This document shows, piece after piece, positions 1 through 10,056 of a stretch of DNA of 64,000 nt. The notes beneath the pieces are model-generated. The model worked only from the letters and a program-made list of their open reading frames with translations. It was not told the DNA's origin and did not search any database. The position numbers were made by a program, and so were the translations under genes. Source of the DNA: Allomyces macrogynus ATCC 38327 (taxonomy: Eukaryota > Blastocladiomycota > Blastocladiomycetes > Blastocladiales > Blastocladiaceae); contig GG745329.1 of NCBI GenBank assembly GCA_000151295.1, positions 895,847-959,846 of the forward strand, given 5' to 3'. The number at the start of each line of letters is the position of its first letter. The first letter of the stretch is position 1.

Positions 1-396
1 AAGCCGGACCCGGGTCGGGGGGTGGCGACGGCGACACGGGCCGACCGGCGCCGCCCACGCCGTCGGCGAGCGTCATGTCGTCCCCCGCGCGGATGGAGGA
101 CCAGGTGTGGTCCCCCCACGGCGTCGGTTCTGCGGGACGCGAGAACATCAACGGCGTCGTTGCCTGCCAGACCGGGGTCCACCACGCCGCCGCTCCTGGT
201 TCGTGCAGACTCGGACGGGGACGATCCGGCGTGGTTGCGCGAACGGGTCGCGGCTCTGGAGCGCACGGCGGCTGACCAGGCGCGGCAGCTCGCGTCCAAG
301 GATGAGGAGATCAGGGCTTTGCGCGAGGCGTTGGCGACAATGCAGGTGGATCGGGATGGGGTCACGCACGATAGCGGGGTTGCCGGCCGGTGCTGA
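1..396 (+). CDS. 3' end of a coiled-coil protein (partial, unknown function)
   Basis: The gene runs in from the left edge and ends at the TGA at 394-396. The best reading is two exons, 1-126 and 209-396, with an 82-nt intron (GTTCTG donor, GTGCAG acceptor) that keeps the frame. The upstream exon encodes a Gly/Pro/Ser-rich disordered segment. The last exon begins DSDGDDPAWLRERV and forms a short heptad-patterned helix (LRERVAALERTAADQ followed by EEIRALREALATMQ), so the C-terminus is probably a coiled coil. No family is recognisable from this fragment, and the intron is inferred from phase only. Confidence 0.5.
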   Translation, partial: KPDPGRGVATATRADRRRPRRRRASCRPPRGWRTRCGPPTASVLRDARTSTASLPARPGSTTPPLLVRADSDGDDPAWLRERVAALERTAADQARQLASKDEEIRALREALATMQVDRDGVTHDSGVAGRC

Positions 397-794
397 GCGG
401 TGGGGAATGGTTTAGAGGGCCTTTGTCGTGCCGTGGGATGGACGGGTCTCGCCTTGCCTTGCCTTTGCATTTGTATTGAAACGATTGCACCGTTTGTTTA
501 TTTCTCTGGAGCCGCTGCTGCTCTTGTTGCTTTGCAATTTCCTTCGTGAAGGAGAACCAGTCGGGTTCTCGGTATTTTGACCAGGCGACACGACCGGTGA
601 ATGGCCGTGGGGTGGAGAAACATGCGCAGAGCTTTTTTGTTGACGAGAGAAGCGAAAAGTGATGGACAGAAATGCGGAACCAACAAAGCATACAAAACAC
701 GATGCAAAAACGGCCAAAAATTTTGGGCATGAAGAGCCCACAGCAGGTAAGGCTCATGCTCAGCCGATGCGCGCAGGCACTACTTGACTGCTCT
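397..794. other. Intergenic gap between convergent gene ends
   Basis: About 400 bp between the stop of the plus-strand coiled-coil gene and the stop of the minus-strand gene at 795. It should hold the two 3' UTRs. It is less GC-rich than the flanking exons, and I see no convincing gene in it. Confidence 0.6.
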
Positions 795-3527
795 CTACAA
801 AACCGTCGGCGGCATCAACTCCGTCGCTGTCCCGACCGACGTCCCCGCCGAAATGACCGAATCCCCCGCATGGCTCGTACCCGGGGTCCCGACCGACGGC
901 GGCGCCATGATTCGCGACTGCCGCCGCAGCGTGTTCAGCCGCGACGTGAGCTGAGCGTCGGCAATACGCAAGTCCGAAAGCTGCGACTGCACGCGGTCCA
1001 AGAGCGTCCCAAACGCGTGCAGGTCTGGCGCACCACTACCCCCACCGCCATTGGGGGCCGCGGCCGAAATCGGGTCCGAGACGGTGGTCGTGGCCATCGA
1101 CGGCGCCGTCGCGTAGGACGCGCGGCGCACGGCGGCGGGGGTGGTGACAACGGTGGAGGCTTCATCGGCGACGATGGTGGTCGACGCGAGCGTCGATGCG
1201 GCGACGGGGGCCGGGGGGCGGGACATGAACCGTGACGTCGAGGCGTAGGGCGTCGCGGGCGTGGGCAGCGGTGGAGGGGGTGGGACCCAGTCGTCGGTGA
1301 CGGCCGATGCTGGAGCCGCGGGCACGGACGCGCCGTTGAGTCGCGCGAGCGTGTTCGGGTCGGCGAGCCGCAGGGCGTGCGGCGCGCGGGCACGACGGAA
1401 CGCGTGCTCTGACGGCGAAGGGTGGTCGTCCCACTCGACACTGACGGCCGAGGGGTCAGCAACAACGTGGTCCTCTTCTGTCCAGTGCGGGTCGGCAAAC
1501 GGGTTGGGCGGGATCGAGACGAGGTCGAGTTCCGGAACCGTCGCGGACACGGGCCGCGCGCGCGCGAGCGGCGCCGAGTTGGTCGAGGCCGACATGGACC
1601 GGCGCGCAGCCGCGGCGGGGGCCGACATCCACGACGCGCGCTTGCCGTGATGCGCCGCGGGCGACGGCGGCGACGGATAGGCGGCCATGGCTGCGGCGTG
1701 CGCAAACATGGACGGGATTCGTGGGACAGGCATGTCTTCGTCGTCATCGTCGTCGTCATCACCGGCAGCGCCTGACCAGGCGGCACCGATACGCGAGACC
1801 GAGTCGTCTGGCAGGATGGGCGCGTGGAACCCAGACGACCGGCGCGAGGCGCCCGCCGAGTGCCGCGTCGAGGCTGTGTTGGTGCGCGACAGGAACGACG
1901 CGCGGTGTGCAGCGGCAATGTCGGGCGTGCCTGCGAGCATCGGCGGGACCACATCCGGCGGGACTTCATCGAGCAGTGGCGAGATGAGCGGTGCATCGAC
2001 CGGCTGGCCCGTGTGCACGTCGATTGGCGCGAGCCGCGATGCGCGCGACGACGAGTGGCTCGACGACGTGCCGGAGAACATCGACTGCCGCAGGGCCACG
2101 GCACGCGGCGCAATGGGGGATCCTGCTGAGGACCCGGCCGAGGTCGATGCCGATGTCGACGTGGGCGCCGAGACTGCCGCCAAGGCCGCGGCACCGGGCC
2201 CAGTCCCACTGGCGCTACCACGACCCTCTGCGGCGAGTACAAGGTAATCCACATCGTCCATGCAATGCGCCGACCACTGGTCCGGGCGCGGCGGCTTCCA
2301 TCGCGTGCGCTCGTCGCGGACAAATTGGACCCACGCCGGGAGTTGCCGCGCAGGCTCTCGAGGGGCCGTCCACGCCGGTGGGGCCGCATCCGGCATCATC
2401 GACATGTGCCGCGTCGCCATGATCGGGGTGCGGGATGCAGGCAATGCACGCATCGACCGGCGATGATTGCCCGCATGCGCGACCGCCTCGAGCAACGCAC
2501 GTGAGTCGGGACCCGGGTTGCGCGGTGCCGCCGCCGTGGGGGCCACGACCGTCGACGACGCGCCCGCGACAGCGCGCAGGTGTGCCCAGTCCCCAAGCGG
2601 CGGGCACGAGACGGGCCGCGCGCCACGCGGGGCACCTGTGCCCGTCGCGTGGTCCCAGTCGGCCATGCGCGCCAGGAACGCGCGGTACCGCAAGTCTTCG
2701 CGCCACTCGGCCGCGTCGTCGGCGTCGGCGCCCGTATCGGTTTCCTCGGGCTGCGCGGCCATCGAGTGCGCGTCGGCCGCGTGCGCACGGTCGTGGATGA
2801 CGGTGCGGTCGTCGAGGTAGGCCTGGTAAATGTCGTCAAAGACGGCGCCGTGCGCAGCAGGGGTGTTGCCGCCCATGACCGCCGCGGCGGCCGGCGCAGG
2901 CGCGACCGGGCTGACATAACGGCCGCCGTCATCATGGACGTCGTCGTCGACAACCGTGACGGGCTCGTAGAGCGCCGTATCGCTCGCATCGTCGTCGGCG
3001 GCGGCAAACCGGTCCGTTCTGCCAGCCCAAACAGGAGGCGCCACGTCGTACGGGTCAAACTCGGGTGCGCCTGTGCCCATGCCGCGAGCAGCCACTGCCG
3101 TTGACCCGCGCGCCGCACGCAGACCCGCAGCAGGCGCCGGTGGGGGCGGCGGAAGCGCGCTGACGGTGGTCGACGGCGCGACTTCCGTCCACGGTTCGTC
3201 CTCGTCAACGTCAACGTCCGACATGGACGCCAGCGACGGAGTCCGCGCCATGCCAATACGGCGCGGCGGTGGGGGCGGCGGGCGCGACGTGCGCCGCTGC
3301 TGGTGTTGTTGCTGCACTTGCTGCTGGACGGGCAGCTCGCTCATCATGGAGAGCACGCGCGAGGCGCGGTTCATGGCCGCGTCATGGTGCACTTGGGCAA
3401 TGGCGGCGTGTGCGGCAGTCGCGACCAGCGGGCCGAACAGGGCTGCGTCGTCGACGGTGCTGCGGGGGCGCGCGTGCGGGCGCTGCTGTGCGGTAACGGG
3501 CGAGGGCACGCCCGCGGCGGTCGACAT
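795..3527 (-). CDS. Large Ala/Pro/Ser-rich disordered protein, 910 aa, unknown function
   Basis: This is a single open frame from ATG 3527 to the TAG at 795. The product is mostly low complexity: an N-terminal Q-rich run (VQQQVQQQHQQ), several proline runs (PPPPPPRR, LPPPPPAPAA, WVPPPPPLPTPA), acidic runs (DDDDDDDEDM) and many Ser/Thr/Arg stretches typical of phosphorylated scaffold regions. Near the C-terminus a short amphipathic stretch (FGTLLDRVQSQLSDLR, then LTSRLNTLRRQ) looks like a coiled coil. No catalytic or fold-defining motif is visible. The 2.7-kb uninterrupted frame and the contrast with its fragmented alternative frames support it being real. GC-rich DNA also sustains long shadow frames, so boundaries carry some doubt. 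Function unknown. Confidence 0.6.
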   Translation of the reverse strand: MSTAAGVPSPVTAQQRPHARPRSTVDDAALFGPLVATAAHAAIAQVHHDAAMNRASRVLSMMSELPVQQQVQQQHQQRRTSRPPPPPPRRIGMARTPSLASMSDVDVDEDEPWTEVAPSTTVSALPPPPPAPAAGLRAARGSTAVAARGMGTGAPEFDPYDVAPPVWAGRTDRFAAADDDASDTALYEPVTVVDDDVHDDGGRYVSPVAPAPAAAAVMGGNTPAAHGAVFDDIYQAYLDDRTVIHDRAHAADAHSMAAQPEETDTGADADDAAEWREDLRYRAFLARMADWDHATGTGAPRGARPVSCPPLGDWAHLRAVAGASSTVVAPTAAAPRNPGPDSRALLEAVAHAGNHRRSMRALPASRTPIMATRHMSMMPDAAPPAWTAPREPARQLPAWVQFVRDERTRWKPPRPDQWSAHCMDDVDYLVLAAEGRGSASGTGPGAAALAAVSAPTSTSASTSAGSSAGSPIAPRAVALRQSMFSGTSSSHSSSRASRLAPIDVHTGQPVDAPLISPLLDEVPPDVVPPMLAGTPDIAAAHRASFLSRTNTASTRHSAGASRRSSGFHAPILPDDSVSRIGAAWSGAAGDDDDDDDEDMPVPRIPSMFAHAAAMAAYPSPPSPAAHHGKRASWMSAPAAAARRSMSASTNSAPLARARPVSATVPELDLVSIPPNPFADPHWTEEDHVVADPSAVSVEWDDHPSPSEHAFRRARAPHALRLADPNTLARLNGASVPAAPASAVTDDWVPPPPPLPTPATPYASTSRFMSRPPAPVAASTLASTTIVADEASTVVTTPAAVRRASYATAPSMATTTVSDPISAAAPNGGGGSGAPDLHAFGTLLDRVQSQLSDLRIADAQLTSRLNTLRRQSRIMAPPSVGTPGTSHAGDSVISAGTSVGTATELMPPTVL

Positions 3528-5446
3528 GGACGGGTGTGAGTGTGGACTCTTTGTGCCGGGCAGCAGAGGCGGGTTGGGCGCGTGTCAAGAGCGGTGGACT
3601 TGGTGCTTGCGAGCGCGTGCGTGCCAATGCTGGCCGGAACAGGGTCGGGGGCGGAGCGTGGAGGGCGATGGAGGACGCAAGGACGGACGCGCGGGGGCCC
3701 AAGGGGATCGCCTCGACGATGGCGTTCAAGGCGTTCATGTCGGCAGTGGGTGGTGGTTGTGTGCACAGTGGCTTGCCGCGTGATCAACGCATGCCCACTA
3801 TCGACTTGCATAATGAGCAACATGCCATCGAATACGCGGAAATGGAGGAGAGGAAACCGATATTCATTCGTGCCCAACAAGGCGCTTCGCGCCTGGCCCG
3901 CTACGCGGGCGGTGTTGAGCACACGGCCTTGCGCGCTTCGCGCACAGGCCGTGTGTGGGGCACCGTGTGTGGGCGACCTGCTTCACAGGTTGCTGAGATG
4001 TTTCAGCTCAAAAGAATCCCAAACTTTTTTCGCCAAACCCACACATCACAAAACCGCGCGTTTAGAGATTATCAAAATTGGCGACGGCACATTTGCAAAA
4101 TGAGCGTCTTTGCTGGTTGTGTTGCTCTTGGAATGTGAACAGCAGAGTGGGGTTGGGATTGGAAGTGGAAGTGGATGGACAAATTGACAGCACCCTCAAC
4201 AATTGTGTACTCGCGGAAAGACAATCATACGTGCCAATTTCTCCACCGGCTACATGGCGACAATGACTTCACCCTGGCGCTGGGCGACTATCGTGCAGTT
4301 CCATTGTGCAAACACGCTCTGGGTCAAAATTGGGTGCAATCTTTATGGAAAAGCCAGCATTGCGCTTGAGTTGATGAGCAGGTCAATTGAAATGTCGAGG
4401 ACACAATTCAAAAATCGGCAAATAATTGATCTGAGAGGTAGTTCAGATACACTCGACCTGGTACTGTCTTTACCATTTCTGTGACTATGGCTGCCACATC
4501 AGCAGCAAATGGAGAACAAATGAATTACCATTTGTGTCCAACTTGGCGACACTGGGATCAGCACATGATCAATGAAGCGCCATAGTTATCTTCGTCCCAC
4601 TCCTCACATTCCTTGATGAGATTGCTTTGAACGTTCTACTGCCATTTCATGTCATTGATCTGACCACAGCCAAAGCACCATCTGTGCCACCTGGGTTGGT
4701 CCCACTGTGACAAGGTGTAGAGTCGATCAGGGGTGAATTGAGTGAGAAGGGATACCTGGCAGTTACGCTCAATCTATGTGGTGTTACATTTGGGTTCAGT
4801 GAGCATGACAACAAATGTCTTGCGCCCAAGTTACACCATGCAGAGAAAGCTTGGCTGACCATTTGCACCTGATTTATCTCCTCCCTCAATTCACCTTTGA
4901 TGCTCCCCAAACAAAATGCATTCGAATCCCCTAAATAGCCCGCAATGCTTCTTCACTTTTTTGCGGCGGGAATTGAAGTGGGATCAACCCAAGCAGCATC
5001 AATGATGTTTCAGTGGTGGCCAGATCTCAGCAGCTACTGAACCGATTTGAAAGAACCTTGTACCAAGTGTATGGTGCAATAAATTGTTTTCAATGCGGGG
5101 GCCAATATGGGAGTCGAGCGAGGAGTATGGAGGGAGTGGCCAAAAATGGAGAAGCTTCTTGATGGCATCTGTTTTGTGGATCCTTAGACCGACAAAGTGC
5201 ACGACAAAAGCTCGAGGTCACGACGATTTGATTGTGGGCATGCCTTGGGGCTCTGACGTGGTTGCTTCGCCCAACAAACTGAGCGCGCCTTGCTTTGTCA
5301 TGCGATTCGGGTCGAGCAGAGGGTTGTGCCGTAGGTTTGGCCATTTCGAGCGCTCCTCTTCAACTCCTCCACCTGGTGACATCACAATTGATCTCTATTC
5401 CGAGATAGAAGAAGACCAACCTCCTCGTCCAACCTATCGCGACCGG
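3528..5446. other. 1.9-kb intergenic region, AT-richer core
   Basis: This lies between the start of the 910-aa minus gene and the 3' end of the transporter gene. The right two thirds (about 4050-5400) is clearly poorer in G+C than the flanking genes and contains only short open frames broken by stops. It resembles the similar stretch at 8.4-10.3 kb. I recognise no transposon protein or terminal repeat. The part nearest 3528 should carry the promoter of the minus-strand gene. Confidence 0.5.
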
Positions 5447-7024
5447 CTAGCTCGCCCCCTTGCCGCTCGCGCGCTGGTAGAGCCACAGGCCGACCATGGC
5501 GAGGGCCACGCCAATCGCCTGCGTGCCCGACACCACCTCGCCGAGCCACAAGATCGAGGCCACAATGATGGCCACGCGCTTGAACAGCGACACGACCGAG
5601 TAGGTCACATTCGACACGCGCGACAAGAGCGAAAACGCAATTGTTGCCTGCGTGAAGTGGCTGGCCCCGTTGAGCACAAACAGACCCACCAAATGCCGGT
5701 CGACGGCCAAACCCTCGGCTGACGTCCACAGAGACCACGCGTCAGACGTGAGCCACACGGGTACCATGAACAAGAGCGCAAACAGCGACGAGTAGAAGAG
5801 CAGGTTGACCTTGTCGAGCTTGGCGGCGACTTCGACTGGTGGTGCGGAACCGTGCCGCCGCTCGTGCAGGTGCGGGTTGCCCGCGTTGGCAGCGGCCTCC
5901 TTGGCCGACAACGCAACAGGCAGCAGCGACGCGTGCGATTTTGACATTGGCGATGCGGATGCCGCGGTGCTGCTCGACCGGCCGAGAATCTTCTTGCACA
6001 CAATCGACTGTAGCACGAAAATCAACGTTGAGAGCGTCGCCAACAGCAAGCCCGACGTTTGCAGCGGCGCATCGGCACTCTTAGGCCGGAACGCGCACGC
6101 CAAGACGACACCAGCCATCAATGGCACGAGTGCACCCCACACGCGCAGCGGCGACCGCATCCCGAACAGCACGCGGCACAGCACCACCGTAAACAGCGGC
6201 GACAGTGCCTTGACCGTCTGCACGAGCGCGACAGGCGCGCGCGACAGTGCCAGCGACGTCAATACGTGCCCACCCAACTGGAACAGGCCCAGGTACCACG
6301 TCGTGCGCACCACGTCTCCGTCTAGCCGCCGCAATGCGAGCCAGTCAAGCGACGCGCCCAAGACGCTCAAGATCCCGACCGATGCAAACTGCGCAATCGT
6401 GACCGTGACCGGGTAGGGAAACACCTGCAAGATCTGCTTCTTGACCGTGTTGGTCAGCGCCGAACTCGCATACCACAACATGCACATGAGCACCAGGCCC
6501 AAGGTTGAGTCGGGCGACGCGAGCCGCCGCACGGTGCGGACCGTCGTCGTCCATGCGGTTGGGGCCGCGGCCGACGCGTGCGAGGCCGGCGCGGGGAGGC
6601 CGTGCCGGTCGAGATGCGGCGAGGACTTGGCGAGCACGGCGGCTTTCGCCGCGGCAAAGTAATTGTGCACGTGGATGTGCACGTTCTTGCCCGAAGCCTC
6701 GGCCCAGGCGCGCAGCGATCGCGGCGAGGTGCTGCCGAGCCCGGACGCGGCAAACGTTGCTGCGGAAGAGAGGGGCGAGGATGGCGATGACGGGGATGGC
6801 GTGTTGCGCGCAGTCGCGGCGTCGGTGCCGCTATCGGTGCCCGCGCCGGGTGGTGGGACGGGCGCGTTCATGGGGCGCAACGCCAAGAAGGACGCGTCCG
6901 AGACCGACCGGCCGTGGCCCGACAGGTGGTGCGGCATGCGCACATGCAGGCCGGCTTGGCTTGGTGGGCGGGAACCGGCGCTGGGCGACGCGGCGCGGCT
7001 CATGAACTTGGGACTTGCCGTCAT
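5447..7024 (-). CDS. Triose-phosphate/nucleotide-sugar transporter family protein (TPT/DMT, SLY41-like)
   Basis: A single exon encodes 525 aa from ATG 7024. The first 165 residues or so are a Ser/Pro-rich, probably cytosolic tail. A helix-rich membrane domain follows, starting LGLVLMCMLWYASSALTNTV. The TPT-family pattern is visible: an early helix with KKQILQVFPYPVTVT, a helix with GLFQLGGHVLTSLALS, the stretch APVALVQTVKALSPLFTVV, and a late helix with SVVSLFKRVAIIVAS that ends in GLWLYQRASG. The domain resembles plastidic phosphate translocators and yeast Sly41. In fungi these are ER/Golgi solute antiporters exchanging phosphorylated or nucleotide-linked substrates. A hydrophilic loop (about 345-400) separates two helical halves, as is common in the family. 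The substrate cannot be told from sequence. Confidence 0.85.
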   Translation of the reverse strand: MTASPKFMSRAASPSAGSRPPSQAGLHVRMPHHLSGHGRSVSDASFLALRPMNAPVPPPGAGTDSGTDAATARNTPSPSSPSSPLSSAATFAASGLGSTSPRSLRAWAEASGKNVHIHVHNYFAAAKAAVLAKSSPHLDRHGLPAPASHASAAAPTAWTTTVRTVRRLASPDSTLGLVLMCMLWYASSALTNTVKKQILQVFPYPVTVTIAQFASVGILSVLGASLDWLALRRLDGDVVRTTWYLGLFQLGGHVLTSLALSRAPVALVQTVKALSPLFTVVLCRVLFGMRSPLRVWGALVPLMAGVVLACAFRPKSADAPLQTSGLLLATLSTLIFVLQSIVCKKILGRSSSTAASASPMSKSHASLLPVALSAKEAAANAGNPHLHERRHGSAPPVEVAAKLDKVNLLFYSSLFALLFMVPVWLTSDAWSLWTSAEGLAVDRHLVGLFVLNGASHFTQATIAFSLLSRVSNVTYSVVSLFKRVAIIVASILWLGEVVSGTQAIGVALAMVGLWLYQRASGKGAS

Positions 7025-7726
7025 GTTTCACGGTGGGGGAGTGGGGTGGTCGTGGCGGCAGTGGAGGTCGGCGACACAGAAATGAAGATTGCTGCGAAGT
7101 CGGGCCAAGTCGATGGATTGGTACGGCACGGCTTGGCAAACTGAATTTACGTCGATGAACAACGCGTGCCCGGCGTCGTGGCGGGCGGGAAAAGAGTCGT
7201 GGGTGCGCGCCGCGTCGCAAGCGTGCGCCAGGTGCCGAACAACGAGTCTAAATGCGGCGGCGGCGGAGCGGCCGGTCGAGTGGGCCGGCGGAGCGCGGAG
7301 CAGGAGAGTCTAGTGCGGGGGTCGCGCGCGCGCCTGGTCGTCGTCGGTGCAGTTGTTCGTTGTCGTCTTTCTGCTGTGGGAGAGGGGGAGAAGTGACCGC
7401 GGCGATGGCCGGGCGTCGGCTGGTCGGTTTGGCGTGCTTCAGCGGCGGGCGCAACGGCAGCACGGCAGCGCGGCAGCGCACAAGCGCAGCGCACCATGTG
7501 GTTCTCTGTGGCGTCTCCCGTTTTCTGGCCGTAATCGCAAGCGGCTATCTCTGGTTTGACGTGGATCCACATCTGCATCCACGTCGGCCCTCTGGCTCCT
7601 ATGTCAACAGCTGTCGTTGAGCTCCTCTGGCCACCTCGCTCCTCATTCATCTGCGACACGCTGCGACAGCGTTGCGACCTGGATCCTGTTCCAGCTTCAA
7701 ACCAATTTCACTCTACTGCAAGCTGG
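7025..7726. other. Divergent intergenic/promoter region
   Basis: About 700 bp between the minus-strand transporter start (7024) and the plus-strand TEN1-like start (7727). It should hold both promoters. Open frames here are shadows or lack any recognisable content. Confidence 0.5.
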
Positions 7727-8350
7727 ATGCTGCCACCCGCCGACAGCTCCGCGCCCACGCGCGCGCCGCCGCACGCTCCTGACCGAGCCGCTGCTTTACC
7801 CCCTGCAGCCGACGGCGTCCCGACGCTGATTCTCGCCGATTTGCTTTCTGCGGCGGCTAGCTCCTCTGCACGAGCACAGCAGCCGGCCCGGCACCCCCTA
7901 CCGCCCGCAGCGCGACTCACAGGTCGCCTCGTCGCGTTCGATCCACTCGCGCATCTGGCTCTGCTCGCCATGGACCCACCTGTCGTTCCTGCCGCCGCTG
8001 CCGCGACAGCACGTGCTGGCCAATTTTCTGCGCCATCCCCGGGCCTCCTGTCCATCGACACGACTCTCGTACACACCGCCATGACGTTTCTGCTTGGCAC
8101 GATGCTGCAGGTTGCGGGCGACCTGGTGCGCGTCGACGAGCACGGTGGAGCGGGGATGATCCCGGAAGCGTTGGTCCGTGAAGCGAGACGGTCGGTTGCG
8201 CGAGCGCCCGTGCATTTACCGTGGCGGGTTCATGCGCTGATTGTTCGGTCGGTGGATGGGATTGATTTGGCCTTACATGAGCAGACGACGTTGGTTGTGC
8301 GCCGACACTTGGAGCAGCTGCGAGCGTGGCGAGCGGACAATATGGACTAA
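7727..8350 (+). CDS. TEN1: Probable CST-complex subunit TEN1 (OB-fold telomere-capping protein)
   Basis: A single exon encodes 207 aa; I chose the ATG at 7727 (MLPPADSS). An in-frame upstream start at 7556 would add a leader without family resemblance. TEN1 is the small OB-fold subunit of the CTC1/Cdc13-STN1-TEN1 complex, which binds telomeric single strands and promotes C-strand fill-in. Human TEN1 as I recall it shows three landmarks, each with a counterpart in order: FGRLCLYD versus TGRLVAFD; a central strand LYIVLGEL versus MLQVAGDLV; and the closing ARVLTCVEGMNLPLLEQA versus ALIVRSVDGIDLALHEQT. The protein is longer than human TEN1 (about 123 aa) because of an Ala/Pro-rich N-terminus and a loop of about 25 residues. 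Similarity is weak overall, as is normal for this family. Confidence 0.6.
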   Translation: MLPPADSSAPTRAPPHAPDRAAALPPAADGVPTLILADLLSAAASSSARAQQPARHPLPPAARLTGRLVAFDPLAHLALLAMDPPVVPAAAAATARAGQFSAPSPGLLSIDTTLVHTAMTFLLGTMLQVAGDLVRVDEHGGAGMIPEALVREARRSVARAPVHLPWRVHALIVRSVDGIDLALHEQTTLVVRRHLEQLRAWRADNMD

Positions 8351-9299
8351 GCAAACCGGTGGAGAGAGCCCGCGCCCAGGAATCAGAGTTTGTTTTGCTT
8401 CTGCTCTGGAAAATGCGGAACATCGCTGGTTTGATGCTGCCTAACCCTGTCTGACCACCAAACGCAGCCAAACATTCTATGTACTGCGAGATTCTTGTCC
8501 TTGTCAGTTTCGTGCGCTTGTGTGCGCAGTTTGTGTGTATTTCCTTCAAATTTCTGAAGCTTTTACAGTTGCATCTGTTGCTCCATTGTTTGTGCTCATT
8601 TGTGCTTGGCATGGTGATCCTTCCTGCCTCTTCTCACATGCCACTCTTTCGCTTTTTGCCTTGACTTCAACGACCAACCACTTCACGGCCACGACGCACC
8701 ACGACCAAAGCAGCAACCCGCTAATTCTCTGACAAGTGTCGACCCCATAAGCAATGTTGCTGCATGTGCCCAACAACATTCACAAAAAGCACAGTCTGGC
8801 ACATCTTGCTCTCACTGCTCCTGCCCTCTATGCACTGTGCCTCTATGCCCTGATTCATGCATGTCACATGCAGTTGGAACCAAAACCAGTGATGGAAGAG
8901 CCCAATCTGCAACAAATATTTGTTCAATTTTGCCAGGTCTCAATTGGCGAACTTGCTGTGTTCTGGCCAGCCAACAGTGCCCCCAAGGCTCCCAAGCTGT
9001 ACCTTGTGCTGTTACCACAGGATCAAAACTGCATGCTGACACCACTGTGGCCACATTGCAACCCAAGCAAGATTGCCATGTTGTGGATGTGGACGCTGTT
9101 GCCAGTCCCTTTACACCAGCTGCATCACATTCTTATTTGATGGCGCTTGGCACACTCACAGGCCTCCTGAATATCAATGGTCTGCTCACACACTTACCCG
9201 CCTTGCTGACATGCCTTGATCTGGCTGGGAGGCGTCCATGTCACACCCAGAGTCGATTCAGACTGTGGTGAACAGGGCCTCAATCATGCTGCCAAGCGC
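8351..9299. other. AT-richer stretch with short open frames, no recognised gene
   Basis: Downstream of the TEN1-like gene the base composition falls and codon-like patterns change. Short plus-strand frames (for example 8837-9271) are open, but they match nothing I know and have no good start context. The stretch continues into the decayed ORF at 9300-10056 and may be part of the same degenerated element. Confidence 0.4.
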
Positions 9300-10056
9300 C
9301 TACTGGAAGATTAGATTATTCTCAGATATGTTGTCTCCACTGAGTTCCAGGTGAGAATTGTGCACCTTGGGCAGTGACAACTGCTCCCACAGCCCACCAT
9401 GCTGAGTGTCACTCTCACCATTCCCAACCAGGTTCTCACTCATGATCCTAAGGTCAATTAGGTCAGCCTCAAACTTGGCCACAATGCGACTGAGGTGTGG
9501 GCGCATCAACACCACATGCTGGTACAGGCCCACATGCATTCAAACCATGCCAATAAACATGCTGTTGCACAAGACTGACTGCATGTGGTGTAGCAGGACA
9601 GGGGATGCTGTTGGCCACTGCATCATGAGCTGCTTCACGACTGCATACTGGAGCAGGGTGTTGCCAAGCCACTCAAGTTGCTAGTAACTGGGTGCAAGGA
9701 GACATGACAGGTGTGTGAGCGCCTCCACAGCTAAGTCTGGGTTCTGGAAGTTGAGGTCAAGGATTGCAGAGACAGCAGCAACATCAACAGGTGGGCAGAC
9801 TGACACCAATGCAGCAGATGCACTTGCAACATGGCCAAAATAGACGGGTGTCTCAGCATCAGTTGTGGCAGTATTGTTGGTGATTGCCACAGCACCTTGA
9901 TTGAGGTTGCCTGGCTGGTATGGCGTGCCAACCATGTCCCATAAACTTGCCAAGATTGGAAACTCGCCAGTAATGGTCATCATAAACTTGAGCAGTGTCA
10001 AGAATGCAGCCTTGAGGCCAGTGTCTGTGAAGAGGACTGAGCAGCGCCTCAATCAA
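9300..10056 (-). pseudogene. Decayed minus-strand ORF of unknown family
   Basis: Reading the minus strand from about 10056 to 9300 gives one protein-like text interrupted by stops and frame changes. The first segment (TLLKFMMTITGEFPILAS, then VEALTHLSCLLAP) ends at a stop near 9681. It resumes in another frame with LEWLGNTLLQYAVVKQLM, breaks again near 9540, and continues with HLSRIVAKFEADLIDLR to a stop at 9300. The segments are rich in helix-forming residues, as in an alpha-helical repeat protein, but no family is certain. Codon use is less GC-biased than in neighbouring live genes. The breaks favour a pseudogene or relic. An unusual multi-exon gene is less likely because the joins do not fall at clean splice sites. 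Confidence 0.4.

Noticed and set aside
935..2389. Long minus-strand frame of 484 codons
   Set aside because: Arg/Pro/Ser-rich shadow of the 910-aa gene in another frame, as expected in GC-rich coding DNA.
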